NCBI GenBank assembly: GCA_021730855.1
Contig: JAKFYM010000019.1
Span: forward strand, 1-16,625
DNA from: Bdellovibrionales bacterium
GTDB lineage: Bacteria; Bdellovibrionota; UBA1018; CAIPTA01
DNA: 16,625 nt
Direction: 5' to 3'
The notes beneath the pieces were generated by a model. That model was not told the origin of the DNA and made no database searches. It saw nothing but the letters and a program-made list of their open reading frames with translations. The position numbers and the translations under genes were made by a program. The number at the start of each line of letters is the position of its first letter. The stretch's first letter is position 1. Shown in pieces: positions 8,558-15,817 of the stretch.

Positions 8558-9541
8558 TTAGCTCTGTGGCTTGTCGTCCGCAGATTCTAAGTTTCGCACA
8601 AAAACGCGGAGCTTGGCACTCCTTGCACGGGGGTTACGTGCGATTTCTGCGTCGGTGGGCACAACCGGTTTTTTCTGCAGGAGAAATCCGGGGGGGCGCC
8701 CGCAGCGATCACAGCGGAGCACGATGGGCGGGCAAATGCAGCCGGCGCTGAGGTACTTAAGCCGCTCTTTCACCAAACGGTCTTCCAGGGAATGAAAAGA
8801 GATGGCGGCAAAAATTCCGCTAGGATTCAAAATGTCGGGAAGCTCGGCCAACAGCTTTTCCAGATCATCGAGCTCGCCATTCACCGCAATGCGAATGGCC
8901 TGGAAGATCCGGGTGGCCGGATGGGCCCCGCGGTTCGGCCCGCGGGCCCGGGGCAAACAATCCTCGATGATACCCGCTAAGGTCACGGTATCGTTTATCG
9001 GCTGCACGGCCCGGCGCTCAAGGATGCGCGAGGCGATCTTGCGCGAGAAGCGCTCCTCTCCGTACACGAAAAAAATGCGCTCGAGCTCGGCCTTTTGCCA
9101 GTGGTTCACCACCTCATACGCGGTGAGCGGTTGGTTTTGGTCCATGCGCATGTCGAGTGGGCCGGCCCTGAGGAAACTAAAACCTCTTTCCGGCTGGTCG
9201 AGCTGGAAGGAACTCACGCCAGCGTCTACGAGGATTCCATCCACGGCACTCACTCCGGCCTCGGCCAAACGCTTCCGTATATCTCCGTAGTTGCTATGAA
9301 CGAGCTTCAGCCTGCCGGCCTCAATCTCCGTACGGAAGCGTGTGCTGGCCTTGGTGATCATCGCTTGGTCGCGATCAAAGGCGAACACGATGGCGTTTGG
9401 TTTCTTCTCGAGAAGCGCGGCAGTGTGCCCGCCACCGCCGAGCGTGCAATCCACGTACACCCTTCCGTGATTTTCCACGAAGGGGAATAGTGATTCTTTC
9501 AAGAGCACTGATAAATGCTGATATTCCCTGTCAGGATTCAT
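8558..9541 (-). CDS. rsmH: 16S rRNA (cytosine-1402-N4)-methyltransferase RsmH (MraW)
   Basis: RsmH uses S-adenosylmethionine to methylate N4 of C1402 in 16S rRNA, in the ribosomal P site. The 327-residue protein shows HLSVLL (9-14), the SAM-binding VDCTLGGGGHT (30-40), DAGVSSFQLDQPERGFSF (106-123; the usual DLGVSS reads DAGVSS), LDMRMD (129-134), then HPATRIFQAIRIAVNGEL and FHSLEDRLVK. It is the first gene of the visible dcw operon. The ATG at 9541 is the only possible start in its open frame and has no recognisable ribosome site. No mraZ precedes it: 77 bases upstream lies a divergent carboxypeptidase gene, so the dcw promoter should lie in that gap or inside the neighbouring gene. Confidence 0.96.
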   Translation of the reverse strand: MNPDREYQHLSVLLKESLFPFVENHGRVYVDCTLGGGGHTAALLEKKPNAIVFAFDRDQAMITKASTRFRTEIEAGRLKLVHSNYGDIRKRLAEAGVSAVDGILVDAGVSSFQLDQPERGFSFLRAGPLDMRMDQNQPLTAYEVVNHWQKAELERIFFVYGEERFSRKIASRILERRAVQPINDTVTLAGIIEDCLPRARGPNRGAHPATRIFQAIRIAVNGELDDLEKLLAELPDILNPSGIFAAISFHSLEDRLVKERLKYLSAGCICPPIVLRCDRCGRPPGFLLQKKPVVPTDAEIARNPRARSAKLRVFVRNLESADDKPQS

Positions 9542-9618
9542 TTTGAAATTCGTTATCGCATAGTTTGGACTACACTGTAAGCGCTGGAGTCACTTTGCAC
9601 CTCAAGGAGGAAATCGAT
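9542..9618. promoter_or_regulatory. Divergent intergenic region between the dcw operon and the carboxypeptidase gene
   Basis: These 77 bases separate rsmH (minus) from the M14 carboxypeptidase gene (plus), so they should hold promoters for both. I see no convincing -35/-10 pair in either direction. On the minus strand GATAAC (four of six matches to a -10 box) lies a few bases before the rsmH ATG and would give a nearly leaderless transcript. On the plus strand TACACT at 9571-9576 is a weak -10 candidate without a good -35. No MraZ-type repeated TGGGN boxes are visible. Confidence 0.4.
9604..9610 (+). promoter_or_regulatory. Ribosome binding site that fixes the carboxypeptidase start
   Basis: AAGGAGG is a near-perfect Shine-Dalgarno sequence placed eight bases before ATG 9619. 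It decides for that codon over the upstream in-frame ATG at 9565, which has no such site and would put 18 polar residues in front of the signal peptide. Confidence 0.85.
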
Positions 9619-10860
9619 ATGTGCAGGACCCTTTTCGCCCTATTGTGCCTGTTCGCCTACCCAGGCACCCCCGCCTCTGCCCATGCCGAACCCACGATAC
9701 CCACTATGCAGTGGGCGGGAATTGTGGCCCCCACCAGAGAAAGCCGTACCGAAATCGTGAACCAAGGCTTCTCGATCGAAAGCGTGGTGGAAGACACCGC
9801 CTATGGCTTTGTGCCCGCCGAGGTGCTGGATTCCCTACGTCTCCAAGGCTACGAAGTGACGAGCAGCCTCGCCGCTTCAGAAATGAACCCCCAGGACTTT
9901 CCCGATCAGGACGCGGTCTATCATAATTATGCCGAGCTAAAAGCCGAGCTGGACACCTTAGTGACCCTCTACCCCAAGCTAGCCCATCTTTTTTCGCTCG
10001 GCCGCACCGTGGAAGGCCGCGAAATCTGGGGCCTCCGGATCAACGCCAGCGCGGAGAATGCGGAATCCCCCACCGCCCTACCTGGGATCGTGTTCATGGG
10101 TGGTCACCACGCCCGCGAGCACCTTTCGGTGGAAATGCCCCTAGGCCTGGCGCGCTTTCTGCTCGAGAGCCGTGATCCCGCAGTGATCGACCTGGTCAAC
10201 CGCCGCGATATCTTTATTATCCCGCAGGTGAATCCCGATGGATCCGAGTTCGACATCGCCAGTGGCAGGTATCAATCGTGGCGCAAGAACCGGCGCGCTG
10301 ACAATAAATGCGCCGGCGTTGACCTAAATAGAAACTATAGCTACCAATGGGGCACCGGCGGCAGCTCGAAAAACAACTGCTCGGATGTGTATATGGGGCC
10401 CGAAGCATTTAGTGAACCCGAAACCCAGGCGATGAAACGCTTCCTCGAAAGCCGGCCCAACCTCAAGGTGCTGCTCTCTTTCCATACCTATAGCGAGCTC
10501 ATCCTCTATCCCTGGGGCCACACCTATAACGATCTCACCAATGCCCGTGATCTGGCGGCCTACCGCAAAATGGCCACCACGATGGCCGCCTGGAATGGCT
10601 ACCATCCCCAGCAGACAAGCGATCTCTATGTCGCCAGTGGCGATACCACCGACTGGGCCTATGGCACCTTAGGGATTTTTTCCTTCACCTTTGAGCTCTC
10701 GCCCAATGGCTGGGGCGGAGGCGGCTTCTATCCTGGCCCGGGGATCGTGCAGAAGACCATACAGGCGAATCTCAAACCTGCACTCTACCTGATCGACCTG
10801 GCAGATGATCCCCATCGGGCAGTGGCGATGCCGGAAACTACTCTATTTTTCGGTCGCTAA
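9619..10860 (+). CDS. Secreted zinc carboxypeptidase, peptidase family M14
   Basis: This enzyme removes C-terminal amino acids from peptides outside the cytoplasm. The 413-residue product starts with a signal peptide (hydrophobic core about 4-14, probable cleavage near ASAHA at 19-23), then an N-terminal pro-region and the metallopeptidase domain from about residue 100. Zinc ligands are His164 and Glu167 (HARE) and His289 (SFHTY), and the catalytic Glu359 sits in FTFELSP. Substrate-carboxylate residues are present: Arg222 in SWRKNRR and Asn237-Arg238 in GVDLNRN. The DTTDWAYGTLGI segment resembles bacterial carboxypeptidase T. These residues suggest protein or peptide digestion rather than a murein-specific M14 role, although its cell-wall neighbours leave that open. 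Its 3' end overlaps the convergent transglycosylase gene by 23 bases. Confidence 0.93.
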   Translation: MCRTLFALLCLFAYPGTPASAHAEPTIPTMQWAGIVAPTRESRTEIVNQGFSIESVVEDTAYGFVPAEVLDSLRLQGYEVTSSLAASEMNPQDFPDQDAVYHNYAELKAELDTLVTLYPKLAHLFSLGRTVEGREIWGLRINASAENAESPTALPGIVFMGGHHAREHLSVEMPLGLARFLLESRDPAVIDLVNRRDIFIIPQVNPDGSEFDIASGRYQSWRKNRRADNKCAGVDLNRNYSYQWGTGGSSKNNCSDVYMGPEAFSEPETQAMKRFLESRPNLKVLLSFHTYSELILYPWGHTYNDLTNARDLAAYRKMATTMAAWNGYHPQQTSDLYVASGDTTDWAYGTLGIFSFTFELSPNGWGGGGFYPGPGIVQKTIQANLKPALYLIDLADDPHRAVAMPETTLFFGR

Positions 10861-12124
10861 CGAGCTCCACTGGCTCCTCGTTCATCTTCTGCTCTTGGAA
10901 CTTAAATTCCGCGGGAATGGCCTCATACTTCAGGAGAAAATTCCCGCGCACCTCGATCGGCACCCGCACCGTATAGCCCACGGGCATATACTTTTTTCCC
11001 TTATACACATCGGGCGTGAGGGCCGGATTTAGCTCCCGGAATTCCGCCTCGTTGATCTCCAGCTTCTCCAGAAACGCATGAAGGTCCATATAGTGTGGCA
11101 TCACGAACTCATCGAACTCCAGCTTGCGCGCACGCGGCACCATTCCTAGGTAAGCCTCGCTGTTTTTTGCCACATGCATGGCAGCCAAAAAAGAAGCATA
11201 GAAATTCTGCGAAGCAAAACCAAAGGTGGGCCCTTCGTATTTCTCGATGATGTCTGCCAAAGCCGGGCTTCCGGTTTCCTTCATCGCGCGCGCCATGCCC
11301 ACGGCGCCATGGTTGTAGGCGGTGACCGCCAAGGGCCAGTGGCCGAGCATCGCAAAATTCTGTTGCATCAAACGAGCGGCGGCCTCTGCCGCCCGCATCG
11401 GATCGTTCCTTTCGTCCACTTCCTCATCCACGCGTAGATAGAGCTTTCCCGTATACGGCATGAACTGCCAGATCCCCGAAGCGCCCACCTTGGAGACGGC
11501 TTTTTTATTGAAGCCGCTCTCCACAAAAGGCAGGTAGGCAATCTCAATCGGCAGCGAGAACCGCTCGAATACTTTCTCCATGCGCGGCAGGTAACGGCCC
11601 GAAACAAAAAGCGCGTCCTCCAGCCCATCCCGCAATCCAGCCTGGCCGCGAATGCGCTTGGCGCTGGCGGCGGCCGGAAGCTGCCCCAAGAGATCCTGCT
11701 TCTCAAAAAGTTCGTAGAGCCGGCGCTCTTCGGGCGAGAGATTGTCGCGCTTCATGCGGCCTTCCGCCAGCTGAGGCGAGCGGTGCGCGAGCTCCTCTAG
11801 AATGCGCAGCACTCGGCGTTTTTCCGGCTCGATCGCGCCCTTGCCATGAAGTTTGGTGTTCACCGCGGAGTAGACAAGCTGCGGGAATTTCACATCGTGG
11901 ATGGCGGTTTCCCAGGAATGGTATTTCGCGTAGACATCGATCCAGAATCCCACGCGGGCGCGCATTTTTTCATCGATCACAAAAGGCCCGTAGCCTTCCG
12001 GGAGTGAGGGAATGCGGCCCTGAATTTTTGCGTCTAGCTGGGCGATGGAATAAAAATCAGCGCTGGCAAGGGCTGGCAGGAGCAGGCAGATCAGAGTCGC
12101 AGCTGCTGAATGTACTCCACGCAT
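10838..12124 (-). CDS. MltD-like membrane-associated or periplasmic lytic murein transglycosylase with LysM-like tail
   Basis: Lytic transglycosylases cleave the MurNAc-GlcNAc bond of peptidoglycan, forming 1,6-anhydro ends. The 428-residue product has a signal peptide (MRGVHSAAATL to ALASA, about 1-22), an alpha-helical N-terminal half of unassigned function, and an SLT domain (about 182-294). That domain shows the catalytic Glu202 in LPFVESGF, VGASGIWQFMPYTG (213-226) and AYNHG (269-273). A C-terminal segment (about 345-389) ending in MPVGYTVRVP looks like a degenerate LysM. The motifs match the MltD/family-1 group better than MltC or Slt70. The frame is open upstream to 12262 but ATG 12124 is chosen for the signal peptide and a GGGAAG site. 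It overlaps the end of the D,D-carboxypeptidase gene by 34 bases, so the two are co-translated. Confidence 0.9.
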   Translation of the reverse strand: MRGVHSAAATLICLLLPALASADFYSIAQLDAKIQGRIPSLPEGYGPFVIDEKMRARVGFWIDVYAKYHSWETAIHDVKFPQLVYSAVNTKLHGKGAIEPEKRRVLRILEELAHRSPQLAEGRMKRDNLSPEERRLYELFEKQDLLGQLPAAASAKRIRGQAGLRDGLEDALFVSGRYLPRMEKVFERFSLPIEIAYLPFVESGFNKKAVSKVGASGIWQFMPYTGKLYLRVDEEVDERNDPMRAAEAAARLMQQNFAMLGHWPLAVTAYNHGAVGMARAMKETGSPALADIIEKYEGPTFGFASQNFYASFLAAMHVAKNSEAYLGMVPRARKLEFDEFVMPHYMDLHAFLEKLEINEAEFRELNPALTPDVYKGKKYMPVGYTVRVPIEVRGNFLLKYEAIPAEFKFQEQKMNEEPVELVSDRKIE

Positions 12125-13509
12125 TTGTCTTCCCAGTCCTTCAGTGTCTGCAACAGGCCAGGGTCGTTGCGGCTGTCGTTCTCGATCAGCGCAAAGGCCA
12201 CGGTTTCTCCGCTGCCGGTTTGGGTGAAGCCCGTGAGCGACGTCACCACTTGTTTGCTCCAAAGCGTTCCCGTTTTGGCGCGCACTTTTAGGGGGTCGAA
12301 CCCAGCACCCGTTTTCCGGAAACGAGTCTTGAGTGTCCCCGTTTGCCCCCCCACGGGGAGGCTACCTAATAGATCGGCAAAAACGCGAAAATCTCGATAG
12401 ACAGTTTGGAAGGTTTCCACAAAACAGCGCGCGGAAATCTGCGTAGTCCAAGATAAGCCCGAGCCATTTTCCAATACCGCATCCTTACACCCTTCCCGCT
12501 GGCGCAAAAATTCCTGAGCTACTTTCTGGGATTTCCCTAAGGAGGCAGGCCCACCGGAGACGGACGCTCCCAAAGCGAGGAACAGCTGCTCGGTCATGAA
12601 GTTATTGCTATAGGTGTTTAGCAGGCGCACCAGGTCCATGAGCGGAAGTCCCTCGAGCGTGGCGATCTCTTTTCCCCCCTCGAGCGGAGCGAAGGAGGAG
12701 CCTCCGAAATCCTGGGCCACTTTTACGCCCTCCTGCCGCAGGAGCGCAGCAAAAGCGTGGGCGATATGCGATTCCGGGAGATTCACGGAAGCGTATAAAA
12801 TGGTGGGTTTGGCGTCGCGGCCGATCGAGCCTGAGACCATGAAGATTTCTTTGTTTCCATCGACCCGCATAGGACGCACCGAAAGGGATTTTCGGGAGCC
12901 GTTGGTTTGGGTCACTTCATTCCGCAGCACCGCATAGGCATTCGGCAGGGGGCCCACTTCGATCCGGGGTTTATTTTCCTTCGCGCTAGGCACCACATGG
13001 ATCTCCAGCGAGTTGAAATTCAAGCTCGTGGGCGAGACCACGGCCGTGAACGGCTCGCCACTATTGTCCCAGTCGATCAGCCCGCGGTAGTTGTCGGTAA
13101 AAGCGGCATTGTTCACCTTGATCGCGCCCACCTCCTTGATTCCGGAGCGGGCCACATCGCGCGCGAGCAACCACAGCTTTTCGCTCACGAGGTAAGGATC
13201 CCCATTGCCCACGAGATAAAGATCCTGGCCCTTTTGCAGTACCTTGGTTTCGAAGGTATACCCAGGCTTCAGCTGCTCGAGGGCGGCGATCACGGTGATG
13301 AGCTTAGTGGAAGAGGCCGGGATGATTTTTTCTTTTTCGTTGTGGGAAAAAAGCACGGGCCCGCGGCCGAGCACTTCGATCTGCACCGAGGCCCTGGCCT
13401 TTTCGGGGAGAGCTTTCATATGAGCGCGCATTTTTTCCTGGAACTGCGGCAGGGTGAGTGCCTGGGCCGGAAGGCTGAACGCCAAAGCCAAGAGGCAGAA
13501 AATTTTCAT
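12091..13509 (-). CDS. dacB: D-alanyl-D-alanine carboxypeptidase/endopeptidase, PBP4 type (family S13)
   Basis: PBP4-type enzymes trim the terminal D-Ala of stem peptides and cut cross-links in the periplasm. The 472-residue product (family length) carries a signal peptide (MKIFCLLALAFSLPAQA) and the three penicillin-binding motifs: SSTK (S66, K69), SNN (301-303) and KTGT (412-415). The long insertion between the first two motifs is typical of S13 (for example WDNSGEPF and SLNFNSLEIHVVPS), as is LPVGGQTGTLKTRF just before KTG. The frame is open to 13551, but ATG 13509 follows an AAGGAGGG ribosome site and begins the signal peptide. The gene is followed, with a 34-base overlap, by a lytic transglycosylase, giving a two-gene murein hydrolase unit. 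Confidence 0.94.
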   Translation of the reverse strand: MKIFCLLALAFSLPAQALTLPQFQEKMRAHMKALPEKARASVQIEVLGRGPVLFSHNEKEKIIPASSTKLITVIAALEQLKPGYTFETKVLQKGQDLYLVGNGDPYLVSEKLWLLARDVARSGIKEVGAIKVNNAAFTDNYRGLIDWDNSGEPFTAVVSPTSLNFNSLEIHVVPSAKENKPRIEVGPLPNAYAVLRNEVTQTNGSRKSLSVRPMRVDGNKEIFMVSGSIGRDAKPTILYASVNLPESHIAHAFAALLRQEGVKVAQDFGGSSFAPLEGGKEIATLEGLPLMDLVRLLNTYSNNFMTEQLFLALGASVSGGPASLGKSQKVAQEFLRQREGCKDAVLENGSGLSWTTQISARCFVETFQTVYRDFRVFADLLGSLPVGGQTGTLKTRFRKTGAGFDPLKVRAKTGTLWSKQVVTSLTGFTQTGSGETVAFALIENDSRNDPGLLQTLKDWEDKCVEYIQQLRL

Positions 13510-13566
13510 GGTCCCTCCTTGGGAGAATTTGGCTATTTGCGAGCCGTCCACGTAAAATCACATCAT
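13510..13566. promoter_or_regulatory. Divergent intergenic region between dacB and the substrate-binding lipoprotein gene
   Basis: These 57 bases must start two divergent transcripts. For the plus strand TTGGCT (13529-13534) and TAAAAT (13553-13558), spaced 18 bases, resemble a sigma-70 promoter (four and five of six matches) and would start transcription almost at the ATG. For dacB, TATGAT on the minus strand (13567-13562) with TTGGGT 17 bases upstream (13590-13585) is a candidate whose boxes overlap the start of the other gene. The strong dacB ribosome site is at 13520-13513. No experimental support is available. Confidence 0.4.
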
Positions 13567-15093
13567 ATGCTGAAGGCAGGAATCACCCAAGGGCTTCTTC
13601 TCCTTTCTCTTGCGGGATTTTCCTCCTGCACGAATCGCAATCTCTCGCCCCCAGACACCATCACCGTGGTGGTGGGCACGCCTCTGCAAAGCCTAAACCC
13701 ACTTTATGGTACCGACGCGGCCACGCAGCACGTGAACGAGCTCGTGCACTCTCCACTCTTGACCATTTCGGAGCGCCTAGTACCTGAGCCTTACCTGGCA
13801 GAGAGCTTTCGTGCGCCCAATAGCAAGACTCTGGAATTTGTTTTGCGCCAGGGCTGCCGCTTTGCGAGCGGGCGCGAGCTGAAGGCCGAGGCGGTGGAAG
13901 AAAGCTTGCGTTATTATGTGGACGAAAAAAACGCCTCGCCCTTCGCCGAAGCCTTTCGCAAAATCACGCGCTTTGAAAAAGTCAGCGACTATCGTTTTCG
14001 CCTGCACCTGGAAAAACCCACGCCCAGCCTGCCCACGGATTTACAGAACCTGAAAATCCTCGACCTAAGCGCCCTTCCCGCTGAGCCAAAGCCCGCCTTG
14101 CTTCCGGGCTTTGGTCCCTATCTGGTGACTTCCTTCACTCCCGCCGAAGTGCTGCTCGAGCGCCGGGAAATGGGCTGCCTGCCCGAAGCGGCCTCGCCCA
14201 AGATCAAAATCAAGGTGGTGCGTGACGATCTCTCGCGCTTCCTGAAATTGCGCACCGGAGAGATCGACCTCGTGCTGAACGAGATGGACTACCGCAAAGT
14301 GGAGCGCCTACAAAAAGATCCCTCCTTGCCCCTCCGCGTGCTCACCGCTCCGGGCATTGGCTATACCTACCTCGGCCTGAACTTCTCCAAAGAAAAACTG
14401 CGTGATCCGCGCGTGCGCCTCGCGCTCGCCCTCAGCTTCGACCGCGAATCCCTCATCCGCTACAAAAGCCGCGGCATGGCCACTCCGGCGCGCAACCTCC
14501 TCGGCGACCAGAACTTCTACGCCAACCTGAAAGTGCCCGTGCTCGCGCGCGATCTCTCCCGCGCCCGCGCCCTGCTCGACGAGGCCGGCTACTTCAATGG
14601 CAGCAACGGCAAACCACCGCTGCGCCTCAGCCTCAAGACCAGCAATAATGCGATCGCCATCGAGAACGCCCGCGTGCTCGCGGCCCAGGCGCGCGAGGCC
14701 GGCATCGAGATCGACCACCAGGCCTATGAGTGGGGAATTTTTTATAGCGACGTGAAAAGCGGGAACACCGAGCTCTATTCCCTACGCTGGGTGGGGGCCA
14801 CCGATCCGCGGATTTATTTTGAAGTCTTCCATTCCGGAGAAATGAGCCGCAACAACCGCACCCGCTACCAGAATCCCGAGATGGACAAATGGCTGGAGTT
14901 GGGAGAAACCGAGCTAGACCCGGTGAAACGCAAGGCCCACTACGACCGTGCCCAAGAGATCGCCGCCCGCGACCTTCCCTATATCGGCCTATGGTACGGG
15001 ATGAATGTGGCCGTCTTCCGCAAGGAGCTGCAGAACGTGAAGTTGCATCCAAGCGGGAGCTGGCGACCGCTTCTGGGAATGAGGAAAGAATGA
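13567..15093 (+). CDS. ABC-transporter substrate-binding lipoprotein, oligopeptide/dipeptide-binding family (SBP_bac_5)
   Basis: Members of this family bind peptides or other solutes in the periplasm and deliver them to an ABC permease. The 508-residue product has a type II signal peptide with probable lipidated Cys21 (LAGFSSC). The binding fold then begins near ITVVVGTPLQSLNPLYGTD, followed by LVPEPYLAESF and LEFVLRQGCRFASGREL, then YLGLNFSKEKLRDPRVRLAL with SFDRESLI, the most conserved family segment. The frame is open upstream to 12907, but that stretch is antisense to dacB. ATG 13567 gives the signal peptide, although its ribosome site is weak. No permease or ATPase gene is adjacent, so the transport partner is unknown. 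Its stop codon overlaps the rsmE start codon (ATGA). The substrate cannot be read from the sequence. Confidence 0.88.
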   Translation: MLKAGITQGLLLLSLAGFSSCTNRNLSPPDTITVVVGTPLQSLNPLYGTDAATQHVNELVHSPLLTISERLVPEPYLAESFRAPNSKTLEFVLRQGCRFASGRELKAEAVEESLRYYVDEKNASPFAEAFRKITRFEKVSDYRFRLHLEKPTPSLPTDLQNLKILDLSALPAEPKPALLPGFGPYLVTSFTPAEVLLERREMGCLPEAASPKIKIKVVRDDLSRFLKLRTGEIDLVLNEMDYRKVERLQKDPSLPLRVLTAPGIGYTYLGLNFSKEKLRDPRVRLALALSFDRESLIRYKSRGMATPARNLLGDQNFYANLKVPVLARDLSRARALLDEAGYFNGSNGKPPLRLSLKTSNNAIAIENARVLAAQAREAGIEIDHQAYEWGIFYSDVKSGNTELYSLRWVGATDPRIYFEVFHSGEMSRNNRTRYQNPEMDKWLELGETELDPVKRKAHYDRAQEIAARDLPYIGLWYGMNVAVFRKELQNVKLHPSGSWRPLLGMRKE

Positions 15094-15794
15094 AACGATT
15101 TTTGGTGAGCGCCACACTCACGCCCGGCGCGGAAGTGCGTCTCTCGCCCGAGGAATCCCGGCATGCGGCCAAAGCCCTGCGCTTGGCGGTGGGCGACGAA
15201 GCGCTGCTGGCGGATGGGCGCGGCTTGGAAGCCCTAGCGCGCGTGAGCGGGGTGGGAAAAGAAGTGACTTTTCAGGTGCTCTCCCTGCGGGAAAAAGCGC
15301 AGCGTTCTGGCCGCCGCGTGACGCTCCTGCAAGCGCCGCTCAAGGGTCCACGCATGGACTGGCTGATCGAAAAACTCACCGAGCTTGGTGTGGCCACCAT
15401 CCAGCCCGTGCTCAGTGAGCACACCGTGGCGGCCCCCACCAAGCTCGACCGCTGGCACCGTCTGGCGCAGTCGGCCCTGAAACAGTCCGGAAATCTCCTA
15501 CTGCCGGAAATCCACGAGCCAGTTCCTTTGGCAGAAGCGCTCCGCGCTTTGCCCGAGGGAAAACGATTTCTGCTGAGCCCCGGGGGGCAACGCTCGCTGG
15601 CGGCGGCCCTTCTCGAAGCTCCCCAAGCAGACGTGGTGCTCGCCATTGGTCCCGAAGGGGGCTTTTCCCCGGCCGAAGAGCGCGTCTTTGCCGAGGCTGG
15701 TTTTGAGTCCCTCACTCTCTCCCAGCAGATCTTGCGCGGCGAAACGGCGGCGATCGTGGCCACGGCCTTAGCGCTTCAGCTCTTTGATTTTTAA
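15090..15794 (+). CDS. rsmE: 16S rRNA (uracil-1498-N3)-methyltransferase RsmE
   Basis: RsmE is a SPOUT-class, SAM-dependent enzyme that methylates N3 of U1498 in 16S rRNA. The 234-residue product has the family length: a small N-terminal PUA-like RNA-binding part (about 1-70, with ESRHAAKALRL) and a C-terminal trefoil-knot domain. The knot domain carries DWLIEKLTELGV (90-101), QSALKQSGN (127-135), the SAM-binding IGPEGGFSPAEE (186-197) and QILRGETAA (213-221). The ATG lies in an ATGA overlap with the preceding lipoprotein gene, with GAGGAAAGA directly before it. The frame is open further upstream, but that part lies in the lipoprotein gene and is not homologous to the family. Confidence 0.95.
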   Translation: MKRFLVSATLTPGAEVRLSPEESRHAAKALRLAVGDEALLADGRGLEALARVSGVGKEVTFQVLSLREKAQRSGRRVTLLQAPLKGPRMDWLIEKLTELGVATIQPVLSEHTVAAPTKLDRWHRLAQSALKQSGNLLLPEIHEPVPLAEALRALPEGKRFLLSPGGQRSLAAALLEAPQADVVLAIGPEGGFSPAEERVFAEAGFESLTLSQQILRGETAAIVATALALQLFDF

Positions 15795-15817
15795 AATCCC
15801 TGAGATATAAAGGAGTT

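Noticed and set aside
9585..9599. Sigma-54-like sequence (TGG..TTTGCA) upstream of the carboxypeptidase
   Set aside because: The GG and GC elements are one base too close for a sigma-54 promoter, and the TGGCAC half is poorly matched.
9565..9618. Upstream ATG start for the carboxypeptidase
   Set aside because: It lacks a ribosome site and would bury the signal peptide. AAGGAGG before ATG 9619 is decisive.
12907..13566. Open frame continuous with the lipoprotein gene, giving a 728-residue reading
   Set aside because: The extra 220 residues are antisense to dacB, are rich in His/Arg/Gly with no domain signal, and place the lipoprotein signal peptide in the middle of the protein. The true start is ATG 13567.
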